A stretch of 64,000 bases of DNA, from positions 86,229 through 150,228 of the forward strand of contig CAVXYG010000004.1 of the NCBI GenBank assembly GCA_963766005.1, written 5' to 3'. Positions 36,275 to 44,686 of the stretch are shown in pieces. Position numbers and translations under genes: made by a program. This stretch comes from CAVXYG01 sp963766005 (GTDB taxonomy: Bacteria > Actinomycetota > Actinomycetes > S36-B12 > GCA-2699445). Within the stretch, counting starts at the first letter, position 1, and each line of letters starts with the position of its first letter. The notes below the pieces were generated by a model, which made no database searches, was not told the DNA's origin, and saw only the letters and a list, made by a program, of their open reading frames with translations.

Positions 36275-37210
36275 TCACGCGGAGGCTGTGGTGTTCGCGG
36301 CGCCTGGTGCCGGTGCCAGGTGCTCGCGAAGGAAGCTCAGTTCGTCGCGGACGGAGGCATCGAATCCGTGGTCGACGTAGATGTCGAAGTGTCCGAGATC
36401 GTAGTGGCGCACCACTGCTCGGGAGCCGGCACGGCGTGCTGCGGCCACCGCGGAGGCCGTTGGGGCCACCGTGTCGCGGTCGCAGATCTGGACCAGCCAC
36501 GGGCAGGGCACCCGGTCGGCCACCCGGACGGGCCGGTGCAGCAACCCCGTCACCGCCAGTCGAGCGCACACCGCATTGACCCAGTCCGGGCCGGCGATGC
36601 GCCGATAGCCGGGCTCACAGTCCGGTGCGGACATCACGGCACCGGAGCCCGGCGGTCCGACGAGGGCGACGAAGGTCGGAGGCCGCCCAAGACCGGCGGC
36701 GAGAAGATCTGCTGCCACGGCTCGCGCCGCGACTGCCAGCACCCTTGCGGTCACCCCCGGCTGGGTCAGTGCCCTGCCGGTCGCGGTGACGCCATCCATC
36801 ACCGGGCATTGCGAAACCACCGCGGCCACGCCACCGTCCTGCACGGCCGCGAGCACCACGTTGCCGCCGCCGTAGGAGGTGCCCCACAGGGCGACCCGAT
36901 CGGGGTCGACATCATCACGCGACCGGACGTAGCGCACGGAAGCCAGGATGTCGTCGACCTGCTGCCGCGGGTCGAGCAACTGCCTCGGCTGGCCACCGCT
37001 GTCACCGAAATGCCGGTAGTCGATGACGAGCACGTGGAACCCCGCTGCGGCGAACCGCTGCGCGTAGGGCTGCAGGCCGCTGCGCTTCGTGCCCCCGGCC
37101 CCATGGGCCATCACCACGCACGGCCGGCGCCCAGTCCCGCCGGAGAACCACCACGCCGCGATGACATCGCCCCCGCTGCTGAAGGTCACATCCGCAGGGC
37201 CAGGAACCAT
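36275..37210 (-). CDS. Alpha/beta hydrolase (dienelactone-hydrolase/peptidase-like)
   Basis: A 311-residue protein with VVMAHGAGGTKRSGL (oxyanion loop), the nucleophile elbow WGTSYGGGNV, and a C-terminal CDRDTVAP acid region and YDLGHFDIYVDHGF with the catalytic His. I prefer the ATG at 37210 because GGAGGAGG lies 8 nt upstream; the GTG at 37231 would overlap the previous stop codon as GTGA. It is co-transcribed with the metallo-beta-lactamase/SRPBCC gene. The substrate is unknown. Confidence 0.85.
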   Translation of the reverse strand: MVPGPADVTFSSGGDVIAAWWFSGGTGRRPCVVMAHGAGGTKRSGLQPYAQRFAAAGFHVLVIDYRHFGDSGGQPRQLLDPRQQVDDILASVRYVRSRDDVDPDRVALWGTSYGGGNVVLAAVQDGGVAAVVSQCPVMDGVTATGRALTQPGVTARVLAVAARAVAADLLAAGLGRPPTFVALVGPPGSGAVMSAPDCEPGYRRIAGPDWVNAVCARLAVTGLLHRPVRVADRVPCPWLVQICDRDTVAPTASAVAAARRAGSRAVVRHYDLGHFDIYVDHGFDASVRDELSFLREHLAPAPGAANTTASA

Positions 37211-37227
37211 CGCACCCACCTCCTCCG

Positions 37228-38433
37228 TCACTGGCGCCCGGAGTGCCCGGCCGCCGCACGGGGCAGCTTGGCCATCGCCGCGCCATAGGTCCGCTGCAGC
37301 GCATGGCCGACCGCCTGATCGGCCAGTCCACTGACCCCTCCGCGCATCTGGGCGTCGGTGGTCCCCACCAGCCGGGTCCCGCCCGGCAGCGGCACGAACA
37401 CCCTCCGGTTGTCCACCTCCGGGAGCCCCTGCTGGCGTGCCACGTACCGGAACTCATGCGGCGGATCCCACACCGTCAACTCCAGCTCGGACTCGATCGC
37501 CCGACCCAGCATCGAGTTCGTCATCCGGGCATGGCCCCCCACCGTTCCCCAGTCCGCGCCGGCCTCGGCAGAGCGCAGCCCGTCGAAGAACAAGGGCCAG
37601 TTCCGCGGGTCGGACACGAACGCGAAGGCCTCCTCCTGCGGCAATGGCACGATCGCCCCGTAGCTCAACCTCGCCACGCCCGGTCCGGGGGGCTCCCCTT
37701 CCGCGAGTGCCGAAGCGACCGCTTGTGCCGGCGTGCCGCGGAACACCGGCCCGTGCCCGGGAATCACCACATCGGCGGGCAGGGCAGCAAGCCGGTCGAG
37801 CGACTCGCGCGCCTGGGTGTTGTCGTGGTTGAAGAACCCAGGCAGCAACTGCGGGCCGGGGGTATGCGCGAGGGCATGGTCGGTCATCAGAGCATCCCCG
37901 GCAAGCAGCACCCCACGCTCCGGCAGGTGCATCGCGCAGTGTCCGGAGGTGTGTCCGGGGGTGTGCACCGGGACCAGCCCCCCCGGGACGTCCAGCGGGC
38001 CGGTCGGGAACGTCTCCACGTCGCCGAGCCGCTCGACCTTGGCGGCCTTCAGCCGGATCACGTCCAACGCCCACACGAGCACATCCGGCCGCCATGCCAT
38101 CTTCAGCAGCGTGGGGATCGACACCTGCTCGATCTTCGTGCCCGTGGCGTTCGGCACCTCCAACTCATGGGCAAGCACCGGCTTGCCCACCACCGTCCGG
38201 AAGTACTCGGCACTGCCCAGATGATCGGGATGCGCGTGGGTGAGGACCACAGCAGCGACATCCGCCGGGGAGCGCCCGATCCTGGACAGCGAGGCGATCA
38301 CCCGGTCTCGATCCCCCGGGTAGCCGGTGTCCACCAGCGTCACCTCGCGACCATCGACCACCAGCACCCACCCCACATGCTTCGCCCGGGCCTGGAACAC
38401 CCCGGAAGCAACCTCCACAACATCGACGTCCAC
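37228..38433 (-). CDS. Metallo-beta-lactamase-fold / SRPBCC fusion protein
   Basis: A 401-residue two-domain protein. The N-terminal half is a metallo-beta-lactamase fold with the metal motif THAHPDHLG (His66, His68, Asp70, His71), HTPGHTSGHCAMHL, AGDALMTD and VIPGHGPV. The C-terminal about 145 residues form an SRPBCC (polyketide-cyclase/START-like) domain beginning GVARLSYGAIVPLPQEEAFA and ending in a helix with LADQAVGHALQRTYGAAMAK. The GTG at 38433 follows GAGGAGG by 5 nt. A downstream hydrolase is coupled to it. The fusion suggests a ligand-binding module feeding a hydrolase, which is inference. Confidence 0.9.
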   Translation of the reverse strand: MDVDVVEVASGVFQARAKHVGWVLVVDGREVTLVDTGYPGDRDRVIASLSRIGRSPADVAAVVLTHAHPDHLGSAEYFRTVVGKPVLAHELEVPNATGTKIEQVSIPTLLKMAWRPDVLVWALDVIRLKAAKVERLGDVETFPTGPLDVPGGLVPVHTPGHTSGHCAMHLPERGVLLAGDALMTDHALAHTPGPQLLPGFFNHDNTQARESLDRLAALPADVVIPGHGPVFRGTPAQAVASALAEGEPPGPGVARLSYGAIVPLPQEEAFAFVSDPRNWPLFFDGLRSAEAGADWGTVGGHARMTNSMLGRAIESELELTVWDPPHEFRYVARQQGLPEVDNRRVFVPLPGGTRLVGTTDAQMRGGVSGLADQAVGHALQRTYGAAMAKLPRAAAGHSGRQ

Positions 38434-38712
38434 GATGACCTCCTCGAAGCGACGCAGCCTCCGCCCGGAGGATGGCACCGCGCAACCGACGAGCATCAGA
38501 GGCTGAAGACCCAGCACATGCCGAACGTCCACCGAGGCGCGATCAGAGACCAAGCGCACGTCCCCATGGGCGATGTGACGCGGTTACCCCTACCGGGCGG
38601 CAAGGGTGAGGGTCCAACGCTCGGCTTGGGTGGCCCAACAGGCGGCGATGTGGGTCACTGCCTCGGCGCGCCGATGCGGGGTGCGGACGAGAACGCTGCG
38701 TAGCAGGGTCGA

Positions 38713-39147
38713 TCAATCGTCGATGTGCGCTGCACCCCGCCGCTTCAGTTCCTCAATCCCGGCGCGCATCGCGTCCAGCTGCGCCGCCGGGTGGCCATCC
38801 CAGTCGGTGAGTTCACCCGCGACGCGCAGGGGCGCGCGACTGCGGAAGGACTGCGTGGGGTTCCCCGGGAATCGCTTGTCGGTGACGTTGGGGTCGTCCT
38901 CGAACTCACCTGTCGGCTCAACGAGATAGATGCGCCCTCGTCCCTCGCCTGCAGCAAGTTCAGCGCCCCACACCGCGGCATCCAGCGTGGCGGTGAAGTA
39001 GACGTAGTGCATCGTGCGGCCGTCCTCGAAGTTCGACTCCCGGCCGGGCACCAGCAGTTCACCCACGCCGAGAGTCGCCTTCGTGCCGTGCAGGTACACG
39101 CCGGCCTGGTAGACCTCGAACGGCACCGGTTCCCGCTGGGCGTCCAC
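38713..39147 (-). CDS. arr: Rifamycin ADP-ribosyltransferase (Arr)
   Basis: A 144-residue protein closely matching Arr enzymes, which inactivate rifampicin by ADP-ribosylating it with NAD+. Catalytic positions are conserved: His20 (YLHGTKA), Tyr50 (YVYFTAT) and Asp85 in PTGEFEDDPN. The strongly conserved DAAVWGAELAAGEGRGRIYL and KRFPGNPTQSFRSRAPLRV blocks are present. The GTG at 39147 gives the usual length; GTG codons nearby leave the exact start open. It sits alone, divergent from the PD-(D/E)XK gene. Confidence 0.93.
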   Translation of the reverse strand: MDAQREPVPFEVYQAGVYLHGTKATLGVGELLVPGRESNFEDGRTMHYVYFTATLDAAVWGAELAAGEGRGRIYLVEPTGEFEDDPNVTDKRFPGNPTQSFRSRAPLRVAGELTDWDGHPAAQLDAMRAGIEELKRRGAAHIDD

Positions 39148-39327
39148 CCGTCGACAGTAGTCCCCAGTGCGAGTCTGGTGGCACCCACAAGCGGCAGGTG
39201 ACCGGCTTCGATCTGCGTCCACACGCGGGGGAAGGACGCGCCTGTGGCGAGGCGGGGGGGCTGGTTGGGGGCGTACCGCCCTCGGAGGGCCCATGAGCCG
39301 GTGCGGCCCTGGTCTAGGCTGACCACC

Positions 39328-40317
39328 ATGTGGGAGGACCCGGAGCTCCTGTGGCGTCGGCTCTATCTCGGCCGCGAGGAGTTCCTGCAACGTCTGGTCA
39401 CGACCCTGATCTGCGGCGGTGACGCGCCCCGCTGGAACCAGCCATGCAGGCCCAGCGCGCAGGGCGTCAGGTTCCTGCAACTGCTAGACGTCCTGGCGCA
39501 CGGCAGCGAGCCCGCGGCCCGCGGCGGCCACCCGGAAGTCTTCGTGGATGAGTACCTGCTCCCCAAGATCGATGCGTCCGCCAAGGATGGCTGGCCTGAT
39601 TGGGCGGTGCTGTGGCCCGGACGAGTTTGGATCATCGAGTTGAAGACCGAGCGGGGAAGTCATCGGGCCGACCAACTCCCCTACTACCTGCAGTTGGCGG
39701 CCGCCACGCACCCCGGACTGCCCATCGATTTGACCTACATCACTGGACCGCTCAGCAAGCCTGAACCCACCCTCCTGCCGGGTCAGCGCTACAGCCACCT
39801 GCAGTGGACGCAAGTGCTCGAGCTTGTCGAGGACGCCTGGGGAGCCGACGACCGGCCGGCAGTCATCGCCTACGTCGATACCGTGCGGACGATCATCAGC
39901 AACCTCACCGTCTTGCGCCCCATGGAGCAGCGAGACACGCTGCTCAGCCGGCACCTACCCGCCGGCCCTGAGCCCGCGTTGCCCGGGGCAGCGGCGAAGG
40001 GCACGTCCGCCGGCCCGGCGCCGGCAACCACCGATGCTGGTTTCACCTCGGGCGTTGACCTGCTGGCGATGGCTCGGGCGACCGCTGCAGACGGCGAGCA
40101 ACGCGCGGTGGGAGCCGCAAGTCCCACCGAACTGGAGGACCTGCGAGACACGGCCCGATCGCAGATCAACGAACTCGCCGCCGACGACCCGACCCGGTTC
40201 GTCCTGCCCTGGCTCTGGAAGGCCCAGCAAACCGATGGTCGGGCGCTCACGCCCGAGGGCGAGGAGTTCGGCTACGAACTCCGTTTCTCGCGCTACAAGA
40301 CGCTCCAAGTGAGGTAG
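39328..40317 (+). CDS. PD-(D/E)XK nuclease-like protein, orphan
   Basis: A 329-residue protein. The N-terminal part has FVDEYLLPKI followed by DWAVLWPGRVWIIELKTERG and SHRADQLPYYLQLA, the D...(x)...E-x-K core and following helix of restriction-endonuclease-like folds. ITGPLSKPEP and a region that may bind DNA or a partner come next. A low-complexity Pro/Ala/Gly linker (about 210-245) leads to a separate C-terminal helical domain ending YELRFSRYKTLQVR. No methyltransferase or helicase partner is adjacent. Function unassigned; defence or DNA-repair roles are guesses. Confidence 0.6.
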   Translation: MWEDPELLWRRLYLGREEFLQRLVTTLICGGDAPRWNQPCRPSAQGVRFLQLLDVLAHGSEPAARGGHPEVFVDEYLLPKIDASAKDGWPDWAVLWPGRVWIIELKTERGSHRADQLPYYLQLAAATHPGLPIDLTYITGPLSKPEPTLLPGQRYSHLQWTQVLELVEDAWGADDRPAVIAYVDTVRTIISNLTVLRPMEQRDTLLSRHLPAGPEPALPGAAAKGTSAGPAPATTDAGFTSGVDLLAMARATAADGEQRAVGAASPTELEDLRDTARSQINELAADDPTRFVLPWLWKAQQTDGRALTPEGEEFGYELRFSRYKTLQVR

Positions 40318-40614
40318 CGCCACTCGCGGCGGTGTGGGGCAGGTCGGGCGGTCGCCGGTCGGGGCTTCGCCAACGCAACACTGCCGACGAGTCCTAGGTC
40401 CCTTGCGCCTCGCCGAACGCCCTTCCTATGTTGGCGCTGCGAGAGTGGATGTTCGCGTGGTTGTCCCCGTCGGCCGACAGCGCCTGACGGCTGGCGCCGG
40501 TTCCACTGGCTCCGATCCGAATGTGCTGGCCACCTGAGACGCCACATCAGGACTGCACCCCTGCCCTCATCTGCTCGCGCGTGCGGACCCACGGGGGGTC
40601 CGCGGGAGGGAGTC

Positions 40615-42288
40615 ATGATGAACCGCAGGATTCTCAGTTGCGTGGCGGCTGCAGCGTTGGCTGTGGTCACGGTGGCACCGGCCTCAGCAGGAGGCACGGG
40701 ATCGGGGCCACCCGATGTCACCTACCAGGTGAAGGAGATGATCGCGGGGGCCCAGATCCACGGTGCCAATGGGCTGGCCATCGACACTGCCGGCAGGCTG
40801 CTTGTGGCCAGCGTGTGGGGCGGTGAGATCGTCGTAGTCGATCCGCAGACGGGGGCGATCCGGGATCGGCTCCAGGACGGGGTCGACGGCGCGGATGATG
40901 TCGCCATCGGACCGGACGGCTCGATCTACTGGACGGACATCCTCGCCGGAGAAGTGGGTCGGCGAACGCCCGATGGCACGGTCACCAAGCAGCTGGTTGC
41001 CCCGGGGATGAACCCGATCGCGTTCAACGAGCAGGGCCGGCTCTTCGTCGGCCAGGCCTTCTTCGGGGACGGCCTGTTCGAGGTCGACCCCAATCTGGTC
41101 GCCCCCCCGAAGGTTGTCATCCCGGACTCCGGGACCCCGCCGTTCGCCGCGCAGTTGAACGGCTTCGACTTCGGCCCGGACGGCATGCTGTACGCGCCGC
41201 AGCCGTTCCTCAACGACATCCTGCGTATCGACCCCGAGACAGGCACCTCCGAGATCGTGGCTGCCGGGCTGCCTGATGGAGCCACGTCGGTCGAGTTCGA
41301 CGCCCAAGGCACGCTGTTCGCCAGCCTGTTCAACGGACAGGTCATCTCGGTCGACACCGACAACGGCCATGTTGGCAATGTCGTGACAATCCGCGGGGCA
41401 GTGCTGGACAACATGGTGTTCGACACCGCGGGCAGGCTTCTCGTGTCGGACTCCGATTCGGGGGCCATCTACGCGGTCTCCCAGGGGCGGGGGGTTCGCA
41501 CGCTCGTCAAGGGCGGGCTGATCCTTCCCGGCGGGCTGGCGGTCATGGAGCGTTCAGGCAGGTCCGAGTCGCTGTATGTGGCGGATCTGTGGAGTCTGGC
41601 TGAGTTCGATGCCCGCTCCGGACGGCTGATCGATGTGGACAACCAGAGCCGCGCCGGTGGAGGCATCGTCGAACCGTGGACGGTCGCCCCAGACGACGGG
41701 AACGTGATCGTCACCTCCTGGATGTCCAACGCAGTCCAGATCTGGGACCCCCGCGCCAACGCGGAGGTGCAGAAGTACGACTTCATCCTCCCCCAGAGTG
41801 CCCTGCGGTTCCAGGGTGACCTGGTGGTCGCCGAGCTGGGGACTGCCAGCGTCGTTCGCATGGACGCCAACGGGACTAGGACCACGATGGCCAACGGGCT
41901 GGCAGTGCCCAGGGGGCTCGCTGCGACCGGATCGGAGTTGTGGGTCTCTGACTGGGCGACTGGACTCGTCTGGCTGGTGGCCGGCAACGGGGCGCCGCGG
42001 GTCATCGCGAGCGGGTTGGCACAGCCCGAGGGGATGGCCGTCGACCGTGACGGATCGCTGCTGGTCGTCGAGTCCGGGGCCGGCAGGCTGTCCCGGATCG
42101 ACCCGGTGACCGGGAAGGTGAGCACCGTCGCCGATGGCCTGGCCATGGACGCAGCCGGTCCGGCGAACATCCCGCCGGGGTATGCGTTCAGCAGCGTGGC
42201 CGTCGACAGCCACGGCACGATCCTCGTGTCCGGGGCAGGCGCCGAACGCAACGTCATCTACCGGATCCGCGCGATCCCGGCACGCTGA
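40615..42288 (+). CDS. Secreted NHL/SMP-30-like beta-propeller protein
   Basis: A 557-residue protein with a Sec signal peptide (residues about 1-26, cut after ASA). The mature part is built of repeated four-strand blades with D-x-x-G-R/T-L-L-V motifs (LAIDTAGRLLVASVWGGEIV, VFDTAGRLLVSDSDSGAIY, AVDRDGSLLVVESGAGRLSR), enough for one large or two small propellers. Such proteins bind sugars, lactones or quinone-like cofactors, or act as scaffolds. The ATG at 40615 follows GGGAGGGAG. An inverted-repeat terminator follows. Confidence 0.82.
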   Translation: MMNRRILSCVAAAALAVVTVAPASAGGTGSGPPDVTYQVKEMIAGAQIHGANGLAIDTAGRLLVASVWGGEIVVVDPQTGAIRDRLQDGVDGADDVAIGPDGSIYWTDILAGEVGRRTPDGTVTKQLVAPGMNPIAFNEQGRLFVGQAFFGDGLFEVDPNLVAPPKVVIPDSGTPPFAAQLNGFDFGPDGMLYAPQPFLNDILRIDPETGTSEIVAAGLPDGATSVEFDAQGTLFASLFNGQVISVDTDNGHVGNVVTIRGAVLDNMVFDTAGRLLVSDSDSGAIYAVSQGRGVRTLVKGGLILPGGLAVMERSGRSESLYVADLWSLAEFDARSGRLIDVDNQSRAGGGIVEPWTVAPDDGNVIVTSWMSNAVQIWDPRANAEVQKYDFILPQSALRFQGDLVVAELGTASVVRMDANGTRTTMANGLAVPRGLAATGSELWVSDWATGLVWLVAGNGAPRVIASGLAQPEGMAVDRDGSLLVVESGAGRLSRIDPVTGKVSTVADGLAMDAAGPANIPPGYAFSSVAVDSHGTILVSGAGAERNVIYRIRAIPAR

Positions 42289-42296
42289 ACCCTTCC

Positions 42297-42343
42297 GCTG
42301 CTCGACCGGGGCATCCACACCCGGGACATCCCGGTCGAGCAGC
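42297..42343 (+). terminator. Terminator of the propeller gene
   Basis: The arms GCTGCTCGACCGGG and CCCGGTCGAGCAGC match perfectly over 14 bp, with a 19-nt loop, 9 nt after the stop codon. Confidence 0.8.
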
Positions 42344-42741
42344 CTCCTGCTTCTCCACGGCTCAAGTCCCGCCGCTCTGGGCGGTTGCGCGGCAGGACAC
42401 ACAGCGTCTATCTGGGCGAAGTGACGCGCCCGGCTGATGCCCACTGGACTCCTGACAGCACGCTTGGCGCTGGCTGCACCACGACGTGGCGGCCACGTTG
42501 AGTGACCGTCGGGAGCCTGCACCCCAATCCGACACTTGCGCGGCCAGATCGGCTTCAGGTGGGAGGCGCGACCCCGGTTCGTCACGCTGTGTGAGATCGG
42601 GCAGGTGGGACGGCGGTCCGGGACCGGCTGAAGCACCGCGTCATACGGCGCCCGACTCGCGGCGCTGTGGACGCAGCTGCCGCATGCCGTTCTGCATTGA
42701 GCAGGTCGTGCTCGGGTCGAACCCGGCGTGCTCGCGCGACG
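42344..42741. other. Intergenic region with dispersed repeat, copy B
   Basis: About 400 bases, holding copy B of the repeat near 42490-42605. One frame reads SGRLRGRTHSVYLGEVTRPA before losing sense; it looks coding-like but I cannot name it. Confidence 0.4.
42490..42605. repeat. Dispersed imperfect repeat, copy B
   Basis: It begins GTTGAGTGACCGTC, GAGCCTGC and ends GTGTGAGATCGGGC, in the same order and orientation as copy A at 35010-35117. The two ends are conserved better than the middle. Confidence 0.4.
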
Positions 42742-43080
42742 TTACAGGTCCAGCAGCAGCGCGAGTGTCTCGCGGACCTCGGTCAGGACCACCGGCCCAA
42801 CGTTTCCGGTGCGCTCGTGGATCCGAGTCGTGGCCACGGATCGCAGGTGCTGGCACTGCGCCGAGGAGCGGGCCGCGAGTCCGTTGTCTTCGTCGGGATC
42901 GATCAGAACCTCGGTGCTGCTCGTGCGGGTGGCTCGGGTCAATGGGACGACCTGAACGACGCTGGGTCCACCCGCGAGGACCCGGGCGGCGGTCACCACG
43001 ATCGCCGGCCGGCGTGGGCCGGCCTCGCTGCCGGCGGGCATGCCGAGGTCGAGCCCTACGACGTCACCCGGCGTCAGCAT
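42742..43080 (-). CDS. MazF-family toxin
   Basis: A 112-residue PemK/MazF-type mRNA interferase. It has the barrel opening GDVVGLDLG, the RPAIVVTAARV strand with conserved Arg-Pro, VVPLTRATR, and the C-terminal VVLTEVRETLALLLDL helix. These toxins cut single-stranded RNA at short motifs. The ATG at 43080 lies 17 nt inside the antitoxin gene, a usual TA arrangement. It is divergent from the VapBC module at 43307. Confidence 0.88.
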   Translation of the reverse strand: MLTPGDVVGLDLGMPAGSEAGPRRPAIVVTAARVLAGGPSVVQVVPLTRATRTSSTEVLIDPDEDNGLAARSSAQCQHLRSVATTRIHERTGNVGPVVLTEVRETLALLLDL

Positions 43081-43213
43081 CGAGCCATGCCGTGTCATCC
43101 TCGCTGAGCTCTGCCGAGAGGTCCCGCGCCATGGCGTCCTGGCGGAGCGCTCGGATGGCCCGGCTGACCGTCTCATCGATCGTCTCGTGCCGCTCCGCCG
43201 CGAGTCGCGTCAC
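43064..43213 (-). CDS. Antitoxin of the MazF module (RHH-type, N-terminus doubtful)
   Basis: A 49-residue protein from a GTG at 43213: VTRLAAERHETIDETVSRAI, then RALRQDAMARDLSAELSEDD and TAWLDADAG. This fits the helices and toxin-binding tail of a MazE/VapB-like ribbon-helix-helix antitoxin. In the same frame, HRISRDTHAQ lies just upstream and would be the DNA-binding strand, but an in-frame TGA at about 43246 and the lack of a start codon cut it off. Either the antitoxin has lost its DNA-binding strand or one base is wrong. Confidence 0.6.
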   Translation of the reverse strand: MTRLAAERHETIDETVSRAIRALRQDAMARDLSAELSEDDTAWLDADAG

Positions 43214-43306
43214 CTGCGCATGAGTGTCCCTGCTGATGCGGTGGGCTCAGCAGAGGGTGAGTCCGACCACGAACCAGAGGTGTCTCACGGGTGATACAGT
43301 GGGCGC

Positions 43307-43561
43307 ATGGCCGCGACCCCCGACGAGAAGCGGGTCTCCGTCCGCGACATCCGCAATCACGGCGGTGATGTGCTCGCACGCGTCCAACGCGGAGAGACCA
43401 TCACCATCACGAGCGACGGCACCCCCGTCGCCGAACTGCGACCCCTCCCGCGAAGGAGCCTGTCCGCCGCGGAGCTGGTAGCGCGCCGGCGACGGCTTCC
43501 CCGGGTGGACGCCAGCGCGCTGCGGGGCGACATCGACGCCCTCCTGGACCAGTCCCTGTGA
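43307..43561 (+). CDS. Phd/YefM-type antitoxin of a VapC module
   Basis: An 84-residue protein with the Phd/YefM fold: VSVRDIRNHGGDVLARVQRG, then ETITITSDGTPVAELRPL. The C-terminal ELVARRRRLPRVDASALRGD is the toxin-binding part. GTGATACAGTG upstream could hold a -10 element, and the ATG at 43307 leaves only about 93 bp to the divergent MazF antitoxin. The stop overlaps the toxin GTG. Confidence 0.9.
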   Translation: MAATPDEKRVSVRDIRNHGGDVLARVQRGETITITSDGTPVAELRPLPRRSLSAAELVARRRRLPRVDASALRGDIDALLDQSL

Positions 43562-43989
43562 CCACCCCGCCCCACGATCGCGCGGTCCTGGACACCAGCG
43601 CGGTCATCCGCCTGGGGGAGGTCGATCCCCGGCGCCTGGCCGCCGAGTCCGTCATCACGACCGTGACCTTGGCGGAACTGAGCGTCGGACCGCTCGTCGC
43701 CGCCACCGCTTCCGAGCGTGCCGCTCGCCAGCGGCACCTGCAGCAGGCCGAGACCGACTTCGGCGACCCGCTGCCCTTCGACGCCGAGGCCGCTCGAGCC
43801 TTCGGCACTACCGCCGCGTCGCTACGCGCAGCGGGTCAGAAGCCTCGAGCGCGCGCGTTCGACGCCATGATCGCCGCGATCGCCGTGAGCCAAGCACTGC
43901 CCATTTGCACCTTCAACCCCAAGGACTTCGCAGCCACCGGGGCGGAGCTGGTCGACCTCGGTGAAGACACCGAGCATCCCACCCCCTGA
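43558..43989 (+). CDS. vapC: VapC-type PIN-domain toxin
   Basis: A 143-residue PIN RNase. The metal-binding acidic residues are present: Asp12 (VLDTSAVI), Glu40 (TVTLAELSVG), Asp102 (RAFDAMIAAIA), and the FNPKDF region with a fourth Asp. VapC toxins cleave initiator tRNA or rRNA. The GTG start overlaps the antitoxin stop (GTGA). Confidence 0.92.
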   Translation: MTTPPHDRAVLDTSAVIRLGEVDPRRLAAESVITTVTLAELSVGPLVAATASERAARQRHLQQAETDFGDPLPFDAEAARAFGTTAASLRAAGQKPRARAFDAMIAAIAVSQALPICTFNPKDFAATGAELVDLGEDTEHPTP

Positions 43990-44404
43990 GCCACTCGACC
44001 CGCAAGCCGCACGACCGGGAGCCCGACCGATCTACGCGGACCGGCGCGAGTCGGGCGCAGTACGACGCAGCGCTTCAGCCGGTCTGGGGCCGCCGCCCCA
44101 CCTGCCCGATCCACGCAGCGCGATGAGCCAGGGATGCGCTTTCACCTGAAGCCGATCCGGTTGCCCGGGCTCGGCCAGGGGTGCACCCTATGGCGACAGT
44201 TCCGCGGCCGGATCCGGATTCGGATATCGGCGGCGCGCACCGCGCTCACGCACAGTGAGATCGGCCTTGACCGACCTGCTGCAGCTTCGCCCATGGACGG
44301 GGCGAAGGCCCGGTGCCGGGCGTCTTTCGCGGCGGTAGGGGGCGGGTTCATGGCCATGGGCCCGCGCATGGACAAGGACAGACAAGTTGGTCATACTTAG
44401 GACC
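43990..44404. other. Intergenic region between two TA modules
   Basis: About 415 bases without a gene. GGATCCGGATTCGGATATC near 44212 and GTGAGATCGG near 44259 loosely resemble the ends of the dispersed repeats at 35.0 and 42.5 kb. The last 40 bases (TTGGTCATACTTAGGACC) probably hold the promoter and operator of the next module. Confidence 0.4.
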
Positions 44405-44686
44405 ATGTCCACGATGTCGTTGGCCGAGGCGAAGGCCCACCTGTCCGAGGTCGTGAACCGGGTGAGCACCCAGCATGAGCGGGTGACCGTCACCGTGCAT
44501 GGACGCGCGTCGGCAGTCCTGCTGGCACCCGAGGACCTGGAACGGCTCGAGGAGACGATCGCCGTCCTGGCCGACAGCGACCTGCTGCGCCAGCTGGCCG
44601 ATTCCGACGCCGACCTGGCGTCCGGACAGGTCGAGACCGCCGACGAACTGGCTGAGGCGATGCGTCAGCGCAAGACCACGGCGTGA
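44405..44686 (+). CDS. Phd/YefM-type antitoxin
   Basis: A 93-residue protein: MSLAEAKAHLSEVVNRVSTQ, then ERVTVTVHGRASAVLLAPED, the YefM/Phd fold. An acidic C-terminal helix (DSDADLASGQVETADELAEA) neutralises the toxin. The start at 44405 is chosen because the preceding residues of the longer frame (MVILRT) lie over the probable operator. Its stop overlaps the RelE GTG. Confidence 0.9.
   Translation: MSTMSLAEAKAHLSEVVNRVSTQHERVTVTVHGRASAVLLAPEDLERLEETIAVLADSDLLRQLADSDADLASGQVETADELAEAMRQRKTTA

Noticed and set aside
38584..38703. Minus-strand scrap reading AEAVTHIAACWATQAERWTL
   Set aside because: It looks coding-like and might be a transposase tail, but I could not match it to a family, so it is not annotated.
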